NCBI RefSeq assembly: GCF_016907545.1
Contig: NZ_JAFBCD010000001.1
Coordinates: 2,046,001 to 2,110,000 of the forward strand
Source: Paenarthrobacter ilicis
GTDB lineage: Bacteria; Actinomycetota; Actinomycetes; Actinomycetales; Micrococcaceae
Direction of reading: 5' to 3'
Length of the DNA stretch: 64,000 bases
Shown here: positions 46,205 through 55,015 of the stretch, one piece after another
Numbering within the stretch: the first letter of the stretch is position 1
Layout of the letters: every line of letters begins with the position of its first letter
Notes under the pieces: generated by a model
What the model was told of the DNA's origin: nothing
Databases searched by the model: none
The model's input: only the letters and a program-made list of their open reading frames with translations
Program-made: the position numbers and the translations under genes

Positions 46205-49180
46205 ATGTCCTCCATCTCCGGGTCTCCATCACCGTCGGATCGCTATCAGGCAGCAGCCCAGCGCGCAGCTGAGTCCAGAACCTATTTGGGTGCGTTTGCC
46301 AGGTCGCTTGATTTTGAACTCGATGACTTCCAGAAGCAGGCGTGCAGATCGCTTCAGGAGGGGCGCGGAGTTCTGGTTGCCGCTCCCACGGGGGCCGGCA
46401 AAACCATCGTTGGCGAGTTCGCAATCTTCCTGGCCCTTGAACGGGGCCTGAAGGCCTTTTACACGACGCCCATCAAAGCCTTGAGCAACCAGAAGTTCGC
46501 AGAACTGGCCGCCAAGTACGGGGCAGCCAATGTTGGTTTGCTGACCGGAGACACCACCATCAACGGTGATGCACCCGTGGTGGTGATGACCACTGAGGTT
46601 CTCCGGAACATGTTGTATGCCGATTCGGAAACCCTGGGAGACCTGGGCTTCGTGGTCATGGATGAGGTCCACTACCTGGCAGACCGGTTCCGGGGAGCTG
46701 TGTGGGAGGAAGTCATCATCCACCTGCCCAGCGAGGTCCAGGTTGCATCACTGAGTGCCACGGTTTCCAATGCCGAAGAGTTTGGTGCCTGGTTGGACAC
46801 TGTCAGGGGCGACACGGATGTGATCGTCTCCGAGCACCGCCCGGTTCCCCTGTGGCAGCACGTCATGGTGGGACGGCAGATAGTTGATCTCTTTGCCGGG
46901 GACACCACATTCGATGAAATTGCCCCCGCCGTGCCGGATGCTGTGGAAACCGAAGCCCCGGATCTATCGGAAACGGACGACGTCTCCGCTGGACCGGCGG
47001 ATACCCGCCAGCGGAAATCGCTGCCCGGCCGCGTGTCACAAAAGAGTGTGACTGCCCGGGCGTCCACCCAGGAATTCGAGGTCAATCCGGAACTCCTGGC
47101 CATGGCGCGTTCCGAAAGCAGGATGAACACCGCAGGCCGGTTCGGCCATGGAGGAAGAAGCCGCCGCCGCCAGGACCGCTCCCGGGACGAACATTCAAAA
47201 ACCGAGCAACGCAGCCCCGTTCGCAAGGCCAGCAGGCCCCAGGTGATCGAGAGCCTCCGGCGCCAGGATCTCCTCCCTGCCATCACGTTCATCTTTTCCC
47301 GGGCGGGTTGTGATGCAGCAGTTGCGCAGTGCGCCGCTTCCGGCCTGTGGTTGACCACCGAGCACGAGCAACAGATCATTGCGCAGCGGGTGGACGAAGC
47401 CAGCCACGAAATCCCGGCCGACGACCTCGATGTCCTGGGCTTCTGGGGCTGGAGGGACGGGCTGGTGCGCGGCTTTGCTGCCCACCATGCCGGCATGTTG
47501 CCCACCTTCAAGGAAGTGGTGGAGAAGCTGTTCGCCGATGGCCTGGTAAAGGCAGTCTTCGCAACAGAAACCCTGGCGTTGGGCGTGAATATGCCTGCGC
47601 GATGCGTCGTGTTGGAAAAGTTGGAGAAGTTCAACGGCGAAGCACACGTCAACATCACGGCAGGGGAGTACACGCAGCTGACGGGGCGGGCCGGACGGCG
47701 TGGCATCGATGTGGAAGGCCATGCCGTGGTGTTATGGCAGCCGGGCACAGATCCCACAGCGGTAGCGGGCCTGGCTTCACGCCGGACCTACCCCCTGAAC
47801 TCCAGCTTCAGGCCTACGTACAACATGAGCATCAACTTGATCGCCCAGTTCGGCCGGGTCCGCGCACGTGAAATTCTCGAATCTTCGTTTGCCCAATTTC
47901 AGGCGGACCGGTCCGTGGTTGGCCTGGCCCGGCAGGTGCGTGGACGCGAGGAATCACTTGCGGGGTATGCCAAGTCCATGCAGTGCCACCTCGGCGACTT
48001 CGCCGAATACTCGCGCTTGCGGCGCGAACTCGGTGATGCTGAAACGTTTGCGGCCCGCGACAACCAGCGCGCGCGCAAATCCCACGTGGCTGACTCACTG
48101 ACCCGCCTGATACCCGGCGACGTCATCGCCATATTCAGCGGGCGGCTGGCGGGGCACGCAGTGGTCCTGGAAGTGGACAGGAACGCCCGCGAACCGAGAC
48201 CTTCTGTACTCACATCGGACAACCAACTGCGGCGCATCGGTGTTCATGACCTCGACGGTCCCGTCTCACCCGTGACCAGGATCCGGATTCCCAAATCTTT
48301 CAACTCAAAGGTTCCCAAAGCGCGCCGGGATCTGGCTTCCGCAATGCGGCATGCTGTATCCGAGGACGTGCCCAACAACAAGCGCAACATCCGGCACGAG
48401 GACTTTGGCCTGGGCGCCCGCTTGCCGGACCAGGAGAAAAAGATTGCGGACCTCCGCCGTGCCCTGCGTGCGCATCCCTGCCATGGGTGCAGCGAAAGGG
48501 AGGACCACGCCCGCTGGTCCGAACGCTGGTGGAAGCTGCGGAAGGAAACTGATGGATTGGTCAGGCAGATCCAAGGGAGGACCAACACCATTGCCAAGAC
48601 TTTCGACCGGGTGTGTGAAGTCCTTTCCAGTTACGGCTACTTGCAGATGAACGACGCCGGACAGGTCACCATCAGCGCGGATGGCCAACGGTTGCGCCGG
48701 ATTTACGGTGAAAAGGACCTGCTCATCTCCCAATCAGTCCGGCAAGGTGCGATCGACGGCCTTGATGCCGCCGAGCTGGCGTCCTTCGCCAGCACCCTGG
48801 TGTACCAAGCCAAGCGGGAGGACCGGGGCCTCAGGCCAAAGATGCCTTCCGTGTCGCTGGAGACGGCCGTCGACATCGTGGTCCGGGAGTGGTCCCGGCT
48901 GGAGGATACAGAGGAGCACAATCGGCTTCCGCTGACCGGCGAACCTGAGCTCGGCCTGATGTGGCCCATGTACAAATGGGCCAAGGGGCGGCATCTGCAG
49001 GAGGTCCTGAATGGAACCGACCTCGCAGCCGGCGACTTTGTCCGCTGGGCCAAGCAAGTGGTGGACCTGCTGGATCAACTCGCCAAAATTCCTCAGTTGG
49101 ACCCGCGGGTGGCAAGGATCTGCCGCGAGTCCATCGAGCTGGTCCGTCGGGGCGTCGTGGCCTACTCCACCGTCTCCTAG
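46205..49180 (+). CDS. helY: DEVH-box superfamily 2 helicase (HelY, Ski2-like)
   Basis: 991 aa. Walker A Lys66 (PTGAGKT), DEVH at 153-156 (VMDEVHYL), SLSATVSN, and motif VI QLTGRAGRRGID. A low-complexity basic insert sits at about residues 255-345. The C-terminal half has the Mtr4/Ski2 arch-like and helical-bundle regions (including CHGCSERE). Likely an RNA helicase for processing or decay. Longer than M. tuberculosis HelY (about 906 aa) because of the insert. Confidence 0.93.
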   Translation: MSSISGSPSPSDRYQAAAQRAAESRTYLGAFARSLDFELDDFQKQACRSLQEGRGVLVAAPTGAGKTIVGEFAIFLALERGLKAFYTTPIKALSNQKFAELAAKYGAANVGLLTGDTTINGDAPVVVMTTEVLRNMLYADSETLGDLGFVVMDEVHYLADRFRGAVWEEVIIHLPSEVQVASLSATVSNAEEFGAWLDTVRGDTDVIVSEHRPVPLWQHVMVGRQIVDLFAGDTTFDEIAPAVPDAVETEAPDLSETDDVSAGPADTRQRKSLPGRVSQKSVTARASTQEFEVNPELLAMARSESRMNTAGRFGHGGRSRRRQDRSRDEHSKTEQRSPVRKASRPQVIESLRRQDLLPAITFIFSRAGCDAAVAQCAASGLWLTTEHEQQIIAQRVDEASHEIPADDLDVLGFWGWRDGLVRGFAAHHAGMLPTFKEVVEKLFADGLVKAVFATETLALGVNMPARCVVLEKLEKFNGEAHVNITAGEYTQLTGRAGRRGIDVEGHAVVLWQPGTDPTAVAGLASRRTYPLNSSFRPTYNMSINLIAQFGRVRAREILESSFAQFQADRSVVGLARQVRGREESLAGYAKSMQCHLGDFAEYSRLRRELGDAETFAARDNQRARKSHVADSLTRLIPGDVIAIFSGRLAGHAVVLEVDRNAREPRPSVLTSDNQLRRIGVHDLDGPVSPVTRIRIPKSFNSKVPKARRDLASAMRHAVSEDVPNNKRNIRHEDFGLGARLPDQEKKIADLRRALRAHPCHGCSEREDHARWSERWWKLRKETDGLVRQIQGRTNTIAKTFDRVCEVLSSYGYLQMNDAGQVTISADGQRLRRIYGEKDLLISQSVRQGAIDGLDAAELASFASTLVYQAKREDRGLRPKMPSVSLETAVDIVVREWSRLEDTEEHNRLPLTGEPELGLMWPMYKWAKGRHLQEVLNGTDLAAGDFVRWAKQVVDLLDQLAKIPQLDPRVARICRESIELVRRGVVAYSTVS

Positions 49181-49230
49181 GCCCAGCCAGTAATCACCTA
49201 TCCCTTTCAACGCTCAAGGAGCGCAAAAGC

Positions 49231-50886
49231 ATGAACCAGCCAGGCGCAACAGCCGGCCAGGACCGGAACGGCGCCAGCCGGAAGGTCACTCTTTACCGCA
49301 ACGGATCGATTTACACAGCTGCGGATCCCTTCGCGACAGCCATGGTGGTTGATGGGGACACTGTCGCCTGGGTGGGCTCTGAGCAGGCCGCAACCTCCAT
49401 CGCGGATTCCTCCATGGAAATCATCGACCTCAAGGGTGCACTTTTGGCGCCGGGATTCGTTGATTCCCATGTCCACTTGACGGAGACGGGTGTGGCACTG
49501 GACGGCCTTGATCTCAGCCGAGCCCGTTCCGCGGGCGATATTCTTGACGCCGTGGCGGCCTCGGCCGGCACAGGACCGGTGTTGGGCCATGGCTGGGATG
49601 AGACCCGTTGGAACAATGCCACGCTTCCAACCCTCGAGGAACTCGAACGTGCCGCCACAGGGCGTCTTGTCTATCTGTCCAGAATCGACGTCCACTCCGC
49701 GCTGGTCTCGGCCTCCCTGGCCGCTGCTGCCGCCCTCAACGGCATGGACGGGTTCACCGGCTCGGCCCACGTGCTCCGATCGGCCCACACAGCATCACGC
49801 CTGGCGGCGCGCCAATTCAGTTGGACAGACAGGGGCCGCTACCAGGAATTGGCGCTCCAGGAAGCAGCACGGAACGGATACGTTGCCGTGACCGAGATGT
49901 CGGCGCCCCACATCTGCGGACCAGAAGATTTGAGGATGGCGACGTCGTGGAACGATGAGCAGAACCTGCCCCAGGTTCTGCCCTACTGGGGTGAGCTCGC
50001 TTCGTCAGTTGAACACGCGGAAAGCATCCTTGAGTCACTGGGCACGCCCGTACTGGGCCTCGCCGGTGACCTGAACATGGACGGCTCCCTGGGGTCGCGA
50101 ACGGCCGCATTGAAGAAAGACTATTCCGATGCGCCGGGGGAGACGGGCACCCTGTACTTGAGCGTTGACGATGCAGCGAAGCATCTGGCAGCAACGTCGC
50201 AACTCGGCATCCAAGCCGGTTTCCACGTTATTGGGGACGCCGGACTGGACGCTGTACTCAATGCGCTGGATGCTGCCGCCGCTGAGGTGGGGGAGCAACG
50301 GATCCGTGCAGCAGGACACAGGCTTGAACACGTGGAAATGGCCGATCAAGGGGCCATCGAGCGGTTGGCAAAATACTCCGTTACCGTCAGTGCCCAGCCG
50401 GCCTTTGACACGGCCTGGGGTTCACCGGGCGGATTATACGAACAGCGTGTGGGTGCCAGAAGCCTCTCCATGAATCCTCTGGCGTCCTTCTATTCCAGCG
50501 GCGTGCCGATTGTCTTCGGCAGTGACAGCCCCGTTACTCCCTTGCGCCCGTGGTCCAGCGTCCGCAGTTGCCTGGAGCACAACAACCCGGACCAGCGGAT
50601 TTCTGCGCGCGCGGCTTTCCTTGGCCACACCCGTGCGGGCTGGCGTGCCACCAAGAGCAGGAACCCACTGATGGGCCAGTTGGTTCCCGGCGCACCCGCC
50701 AGTTTCGCGGTCTGGGAAGTTGACGAACTCATGGTTCAGGTGGCAGACAGCCGGGTGCAGTCATGGAGCACCGATCCGCGGGCGAGGACCCCCTTGCTGC
50801 CGGCCCTGGACACAGGAAGCGATCCCCGCTGCCTGCAGACGGTACATGAAGGCCGGGAGCTGTTCGCCCACGATTCCCTCCGGTAG
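49231..50886 (+). CDS. Amidohydrolase family protein (YtcJ-like)
   Basis: 551 aa metal-dependent hydrolase. Composite beta domain at both ends, VDSHVHLTETG with the first two metal His, FHVIGDAGLD with a His ligand, AGHRLEHVEM with another His, and FGSDSPVTP with the last Asp. This is the amidohydrolase_3 layout; substrates in the family are varied. ATG 49231 with AAGGAG 9 nt upstream; a much longer frame through helY is not real. Confidence 0.9.
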   Translation: MNQPGATAGQDRNGASRKVTLYRNGSIYTAADPFATAMVVDGDTVAWVGSEQAATSIADSSMEIIDLKGALLAPGFVDSHVHLTETGVALDGLDLSRARSAGDILDAVAASAGTGPVLGHGWDETRWNNATLPTLEELERAATGRLVYLSRIDVHSALVSASLAAAAALNGMDGFTGSAHVLRSAHTASRLAARQFSWTDRGRYQELALQEAARNGYVAVTEMSAPHICGPEDLRMATSWNDEQNLPQVLPYWGELASSVEHAESILESLGTPVLGLAGDLNMDGSLGSRTAALKKDYSDAPGETGTLYLSVDDAAKHLAATSQLGIQAGFHVIGDAGLDAVLNALDAAAAEVGEQRIRAAGHRLEHVEMADQGAIERLAKYSVTVSAQPAFDTAWGSPGGLYEQRVGARSLSMNPLASFYSSGVPIVFGSDSPVTPLRPWSSVRSCLEHNNPDQRISARAAFLGHTRAGWRATKSRNPLMGQLVPGAPASFAVWEVDELMVQVADSRVQSWSTDPRARTPLLPALDTGSDPRCLQTVHEGRELFAHDSLR

Positions 50887-50969
50887 CGCAGAGGGGATCA
50901 GCACCGGATCCCCGACGCGGGTCCGTGTCCCAGACCACAGCCAGCCACAACGCTTCCCGCAGCGCCCTA

Positions 50970-50975
50970 TAATGG
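50970..50975 (+). promoter_or_regulatory. Consensus -10 (TATAAT) upstream of ppm1
   Basis: A perfect TATAAT in this GC-rich DNA, about 72 nt before the ppm1 start. No good -35 was seen. The remainder of 50887-51047 shows no gene. Confidence 0.6.
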
Positions 50976-51047
50976 GGAGTTGCGCCAGAAACCCAGCTGC
51001 TTGGCTGGTCCGGCACACTGACCGCTCCATCAAGGAAAGGCCTCTTC

Positions 51048-51782
51048 TTGCGTGTCCTGACGATCATTCCCACCTACAACGAGCTCGAATCCCTCCCTGT
51101 CACTTTGGGACGGCTCCGCGCGGCAGTCCCTGACTCCGACGTCCTGGTGGTTGACGACAACAGCCCTGACGGCACGGGACGCTTGGCGGATCGCTTCGCA
51201 GCAGAGGACGGCAACGTCCATGTCCTCCACAGGAAGGGCAAAGAGGGTCTCGGCGCGGCCTACATCGCCGGCTTCAAGTGGGGACTGGCGGCCGGATACG
51301 ACGTACTGGTTGAGATGGACGCGGACGGCTCGCACCAGCCGGAGCAGCTGCCATTGCTCCTCGATGCCGTCAGGGATGGCGCCGATCTTGCCATGGGCTC
51401 CCGCTGGGTCCCGGGCGGCAGTGTCGTGAATTGGCCGCTGTACCGGCAGGCAATCTCGCGCACAGGCAGTACGTATGCCCGTTTGATGCTTGGCGTGAAA
51501 ATCAAGGACGTCACGGGCGGATACAGGGCTTTCCGTCGAAGCACCCTCGAAGCCCTTAAGCTCGATGAAGTCGAATCGGTGGGGTACGGCTTCCAGGTTG
51601 ATCTTGCCTGGCGGGTAGCCAAACTTGGTTTGCGCATCGAAGAGCGCCCCATCACCTTCGTCGAGCGTGAACTTGGTGCTTCCAAGATGAGCGGCAACAT
51701 TGTGGTTGAGGCCATGCTCAACGTCACTAAGTGGGGACTCGCCGCCCGCTGGGCAAAGCTCACCGGCAAGTCCAAGCGCTAG
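51048..51782 (+). CDS. ppm1: Polyprenol-phosphate mannosyltransferase
   Basis: 244 aa GT2 enzyme (dolichol-phosphate-mannose synthase type). It moves mannose from GDP-Man to polyprenol phosphate for lipoglycans and protein O-mannosylation. [34 protein letters not shown] with the DAD metal site, and [13 protein letters not shown] start 51048 with AAGGAAAGG. It lacks the Lnt domain that some mycobacterial Ppm1 proteins carry. Next to rbpA, as in mycobacteria. Confidence 0.93.
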   Translation: MRVLTIIPTYNELESLPVTLGRLRAAVPDSDVLVVDDNSPDGTGRLADRFAAEDGNVHVLHRKGKEGLGAAYIAGFKWGLAAGYDVLVEMDADGSHQPEQLPLLLDAVRDGADLAMGSRWVPGGSVVNWPLYRQAISRTGSTYARLMLGVKIKDVTGGYRAFRRSTLEALKLDEVESVGYGFQVDLAWRVAKLGLRIEERPITFVERELGASKMSGNIVVEAMLNVTKWGLAARWAKLTGKSKR

Positions 51783-51801
51783 CACTCCGAAGCTCTTGAA
51801 A

Positions 51802-51849
51802 ACAGAAAGGCCGGGCCGGGTTCAAAGGAACCCGGCCCGGCCTTTCTGT
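51802..51849. terminator. Strong bidirectional terminator
   Basis: A perfect 22-bp stem (51802-51823 with 51828-51849) with an AAAG loop, between the convergent ppm1 and rbpA genes. Confidence 0.9.
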
Positions 51850-51874
51850 GTACAGGCGGTATGATCGCTGTTTT

Positions 51875-52222
51875 TCAGGCGGAGCGGCGCTCTCCGCGGC
51901 GCTCACGCAGGATGTTCAAGCGATCCTCAAGGATCTGCTCCAGCTCGGGAAGGCTGCGGCGCTCCAAGAGCATGTCCCAGTGGGTACGGACAGCCTTTTC
52001 GTTGGCGTCGACGGGGCGTTCACCGTCAACCAGCAGCGCTTCCTTGCCCGTTTTGGACACCCATACCGGAGGAATTTCGGCTTCGGAGGAGAAGGTGACG
52101 AAGACCTGCTCGCCGTCCTCGCAACGGTACTCGACCCGCTGACGCGGTGCCGGCTCGACGCCGGATTCAGTTTCCATGCTTTGGGCGCCAAGACGCATAC
52201 CCCGCAGGCTGCGATCGCTCAT
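51875..52222 (-). CDS. rbpA: RNA polymerase-binding protein RbpA
   Basis: 115 aa. N-terminal tail and core (LRGMRLGAQSMETE, RVEYRCEDGEQ), a basic linker, and the sigma-interacting domain RTHWDMLLERRSLPELEQILEDRL. It binds RNA polymerase and the housekeeping sigma factor and aids open-complex formation. ATG 52222 with GGGAG upstream. A SigR/SigH-like promoter lies about 105 bp upstream, suggesting induction by thiol stress, as for Streptomyces rbpA. Confidence 0.96.
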   Translation of the reverse strand: MSDRSLRGMRLGAQSMETESGVEPAPRQRVEYRCEDGEQVFVTFSSEAEIPPVWVSKTGKEALLVDGERPVDANEKAVRTHWDMLLERRSLPELEQILEDRLNILRERRGERRSA

Positions 52223-52325
52223 GATTACTCCCTCTGTCTGTTCGCGGGGCTGGACCCCGCGCTAACCGTAAGCCGTTTTCACGTTCCCTACGGACTACTT
52301 CTGCACACCTTGCATCACTCATTGC

Positions 52326-52351
52326 AACGCCTGGCAAAGCCTTTATGTTCC
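52326..52351 (-). promoter_or_regulatory. SigR/SigH-type promoter of rbpA (GGAAC-N18-GTT)
   Basis: On the minus strand GGAAC (plus 52347-52351) is followed after exactly 18 nt by GTT (plus 52326-52328). This matches the GGAA(T/C)-N18-19-GTT consensus of thiol-stress ECF sigma factors. Predicted start near 52318-52320, giving a leader of about 95 nt. Confidence 0.65.
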
Positions 52352-52438
52352 ATCCGCCGTGAACGGGCCGGACAAATATCCCATTATACGCTGACGGCGT
52401 CATATCGCCCAAAGCACGAGCTTGCCCAGCTACAGCAC

Positions 52439-52473
52439 AGCGGGTGGCCAGCCGTTTCGGCCGGCCACCCGCT
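52439..52473 (-). terminator. Hairpin after the SPFH gene
   Basis: AGCGGGTGGCC (52439-52449) pairs with GGCCACCCGCT (52463-52473); a small inner stem GCCG/CGGC adds to it. It lies 16 bp beyond the SPFH stop; no T-run. Confidence 0.5.
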
Positions 52474-52489
52474 GGAGTGGTCCTTGGCG

Positions 52490-53470
52490 TTATTCCGTTG
52501 TCCGGGTGCTTTCCGCGGGCGACGCCGACTCCGTGTGGCTACCGGAACCATTGCCACCAAACAGGCCAGCCACGGGCGAGTCCGTGGTGGTCCCGCCGAG
52601 TGCACCGCCGATGCCCTTCAAGGCTTCGCCGACTTCGCTGGGGATGATCCACAACTTGTTGGAACTTCCTTCAGCAAGCTTGGGGAGGGTTTGCAGGTAC
52701 TGGTAAGCCAGGAGCTTCTGGTCAGGATTCCCCTTGTGGATGGCATCGAAGACCTTCTGGATGGCTTGGGCTTCACCATCAGCCCTCAGGATGGCCGCCT
52801 TGGCATCACCTTCTGCTGCCAGAATGGCGGCTTGCCGCTGACCTTCCGCGGTAAGAATCTGCGACTGCTTGGTGCCCTCCGCAGTCAGGATGGCCGCACG
52901 CCGATCACGCTCTGCACGCATCTGCTTCTCCATGGAATCCTGGATGGAGTGGGGCGGATCAATAGCCTTGAGCTCAACGCGGGAAACCCTGATACCCCAC
53001 CGGCCGGTGGCTTCGTCAAGCACCCCGCGCAATTGGCCGTTGATCTGGTCACGTGATGTCAGTGCCTCTTCGAGGTTCAAGCCACCCACTACGTTTCGCA
53101 GGGTGGTGGTTGTCAACTGTTCGACAGCCTGGATGTAGTTGGCAATCTCATAGGTGGCTGCCCGGGGGTCTGTGACCTGGAAGTACACCACCGTATCAAT
53201 GGACACCACCAGGTTGTCCTCGGTGATGACGGGCTGCGGCGGGAAGGACACTACTTGCTCGCGAAGGTCGAGCAACGGCAGGAGCCGGTCAACAAACGGG
53301 ATCAGGATGGTCAGTCCGGGGTTGAGCGTGCGCTGGTATTTACCAAGTCGCTCGACGACGCCGGCACGCGCCTGCGGGATGATCCTTACCGAGCGGACCA
53401 ACACTATGATCACAAAAATAATAAGAACAATCAGCACGATTGCTGCTGCTGTTCCTCCTAAGCCGTTCAT
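52490..53470 (-). CDS. SPFH/band 7 membrane protein (stomatin-like)
   Basis: 326 aa. One N-terminal helix (IVLIVLIIFVIIVLV, residues 9-23), then the SPFH domain (RAGVVERLGKYQRTL, VYFQVTDPRAATYEI) and a coiled coil rich in Ala/Glu (MRAERDRRAAILTAEG repeats). Ser/Gly-rich tail. It likely forms membrane microdomain oligomers with the NfeD protein encoded just upstream. ATG 53470 with AAGGAG. Confidence 0.93.
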   Translation of the reverse strand: MNGLGGTAAAIVLIVLIIFVIIVLVRSVRIIPQARAGVVERLGKYQRTLNPGLTILIPFVDRLLPLLDLREQVVSFPPQPVITEDNLVVSIDTVVYFQVTDPRAATYEIANYIQAVEQLTTTTLRNVVGGLNLEEALTSRDQINGQLRGVLDEATGRWGIRVSRVELKAIDPPHSIQDSMEKQMRAERDRRAAILTAEGTKQSQILTAEGQRQAAILAAEGDAKAAILRADGEAQAIQKVFDAIHKGNPDQKLLAYQYLQTLPKLAEGSSNKLWIIPSEVGEALKGIGGALGGTTTDSPVAGLFGGNGSGSHTESASPAESTRTTE

Positions 53471-53561
53471 ACATCTCCTTCGTTCCCCAATTGCGTGGTC
53501 TGATGCGTCCGTACCGGGCCTCACCGGCCCGGGAACCGACTTAAAATCTTGTTGCTTTGCG

Positions 53562-54023
53562 TCAGCGCGGGCTGTTGTCGGCGGAGGAGGCGACTACCGC
53601 CGTCGCTCCGTCAATTTTGGTGACCTGAACCGTGGCACCTGCGTCGAGAACGCCGCCCACGCTGCGTGCGGTCCAGACGTCACCGCCGATTTTCACCAAG
53701 CCGCTGGTGCCCGTCACGGCTTCAATGACCAGGGCCGGCTGCCCGATAAGACGATCAATGTTTGAGCGTTGTTCTTCCGGCCCTTTGTGCAGGTGTTTCA
53801 GGGCAACAGGCCGAAGGAAGACCACCATCAGGAGGGAGACCACGCAGAAAATGACTATTTGGAGCCAGAAGTCGGCACCTGCGAAGTCAGCGATCAGGCC
53901 GGCCAAGGCGCCTCCGCCAAGCATGATGAAGAAGAGGTCCAGGGTGAGCATCTCAACCACTGCGAACGCGAGGAAAGCCGTGAGCCACAGAGCCCACCAG
54001 TTCTCGCCGAGCCATTCAAACAT
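53562..54023 (-). CDS. NfeD family protein
   Basis: 153 aa. Short N-terminal segment (MFEWLGENWWALW), about four helices and a C-terminal soluble OB domain (LIGQPALVIEAVTGTSGLVKIGGDVW). NfeD proteins pair with SPFH proteins in the same operon, as here. Start 54023 chosen for the GGGGGATC ribosome site; a longer frame begins at 54062. Confidence 0.88.
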   Translation of the reverse strand: MFEWLGENWWALWLTAFLAFAVVEMLTLDLFFIMLGGGALAGLIADFAGADFWLQIVIFCVVSLLMVVFLRPVALKHLHKGPEEQRSNIDRLIGQPALVIEAVTGTSGLVKIGGDVWTARSVGGVLDAGATVQVTKIDGATAVVASSADNSPR

Positions 54024-54104
54024 CAGATCCCCCTTGGTCCCGGATCCCGCGAGCAGGATCACAGTCGCTGTTCTTCCATCCTAGCCCGCGCCGCCTTTGA
54101 AGCG

Positions 54105-54947
54105 TCAGGACAGTATGAATTCGGAGAGTCGGAACCTCGCCGTCGCGGTCACCGTGCCGCTGCTTTCCGCCAGCCCATCAAGGTCTTCAGGCAAGAGGTG
54201 GTGCCCGGCCGGCCCCATGAAGGCAAGGTCCCGTGCGTCGTGGCCGCTGAGTTTCAGGGGGATCTCCAAGTTAGATCCCCCAACGGGCGTGAAGTGCCCC
54301 CGCATGCTTTCGGCCAACCGCTCCGCCTTGCCCTCCTCAATGGACAGCATCCCGGCGCGTTGAGCAATCTCTGCCAAGTGACCGGGCAACGGGGTGACGA
54401 CTGTGAGCTTTCCGCCGGGGCGGAGGACCCGGGCAAATTCCGGAGGGTTCCGGGGCGCGAAGACCACAACAATGGCGTCAACAGTGTTGTCCGCCAGGGG
54501 GAGGTCGCGCCAAATGTCCCACACCAGGTTCGCCGCTTGCGGGTTTTTCCGGGCAGCGCGGCGCAGGGCGAATTTGGAGATATCCAGTCCGATGGCGCTG
54601 GCCGACGACTCTTGCAGGACGGCGTGAAGGTAGTACCCGGTTCCAGTCCCAGCATCGAGGACCCGCGCGTCGGGTCCCCTCAACGATCCGGCAACCGACT
54701 GAGCCACCTTCTCAGCCAACGGCCGGTAGTGACCGGCCTCGAGGAAACGATGCCGGGCTGCCACCATGTCCGAAGAATCTGCCTCGAAGGCCGTGCCCTT
54801 GCCTGTCAGCAGATTGAAGTACCCCTGCTTCGCGGCGTCAAAGACGTGTCCGTTGTGGCAAGCCAGCCCCTGTTGCCCTTCATCCTGAAGCTGTAAAGCC
54901 TCTCGGCATACGGGACAGCGGAGGGCAGCAACGGCGTCAAGCAACAT
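54105..54947 (-). CDS. 23S rRNA guanine-N1 methyltransferase (RlmA/TlrB family)
   Basis: 280 aa. N-terminal zinc finger (CPVC near 11-14, CHNGH near 30-34) then a SAM methyltransferase domain (VLDAGTGTGYYL, VVVFAPRNPPEFARVLRPGG). RlmA acts at G745 and TlrB at G748; some members give macrolide resistance. Which nucleotide this one targets cannot be read. Possibly in one operon with the NfeD and SPFH genes. Confidence 0.9.
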   Translation of the reverse strand: MLLDAVAALRCPVCREALQLQDEGQQGLACHNGHVFDAAKQGYFNLLTGKGTAFEADSSDMVAARHRFLEAGHYRPLAEKVAQSVAGSLRGPDARVLDAGTGTGYYLHAVLQESSASAIGLDISKFALRRAARKNPQAANLVWDIWRDLPLADNTVDAIVVVFAPRNPPEFARVLRPGGKLTVVTPLPGHLAEIAQRAGMLSIEEGKAERLAESMRGHFTPVGGSNLEIPLKLSGHDARDLAFMGPAGHHLLPEDLDGLAESSGTVTATARFRLSEFILS

Positions 54948-54954
54948 GGCTTCA

Positions 54955-54960
54955 ATCCTA
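54955..54960 (-). promoter_or_regulatory. -10 element TAGGAT of the rRNA methyltransferase
   Basis: It lies 7 nt before the ATG at 54947 on the minus strand; leaderless arrangement. Confidence 0.5.
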
Positions 54961-55002
54961 CGGCGGCCGGAGTGTCTGGTACTTGCTGTGGAAACGCCGG
55001 GC

Positions 55003-55008
55003 TAGGCT
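55003..55008 (+). promoter_or_regulatory. -10 element TAGGCT of the S9 peptidase
   Basis: It lies 7 nt before GTG 55016; leaderless arrangement. Confidence 0.5.
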
Positions 55009-55015
55009 CACCAAC

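Noticed and set aside
51848..53056. Plus-strand open frame of about 400 codons opposite rbpA and the SPFH gene
   Set aside because: It begins in the ppm1/rbpA terminator and runs through the rbpA promoter; both minus-strand genes are certain.
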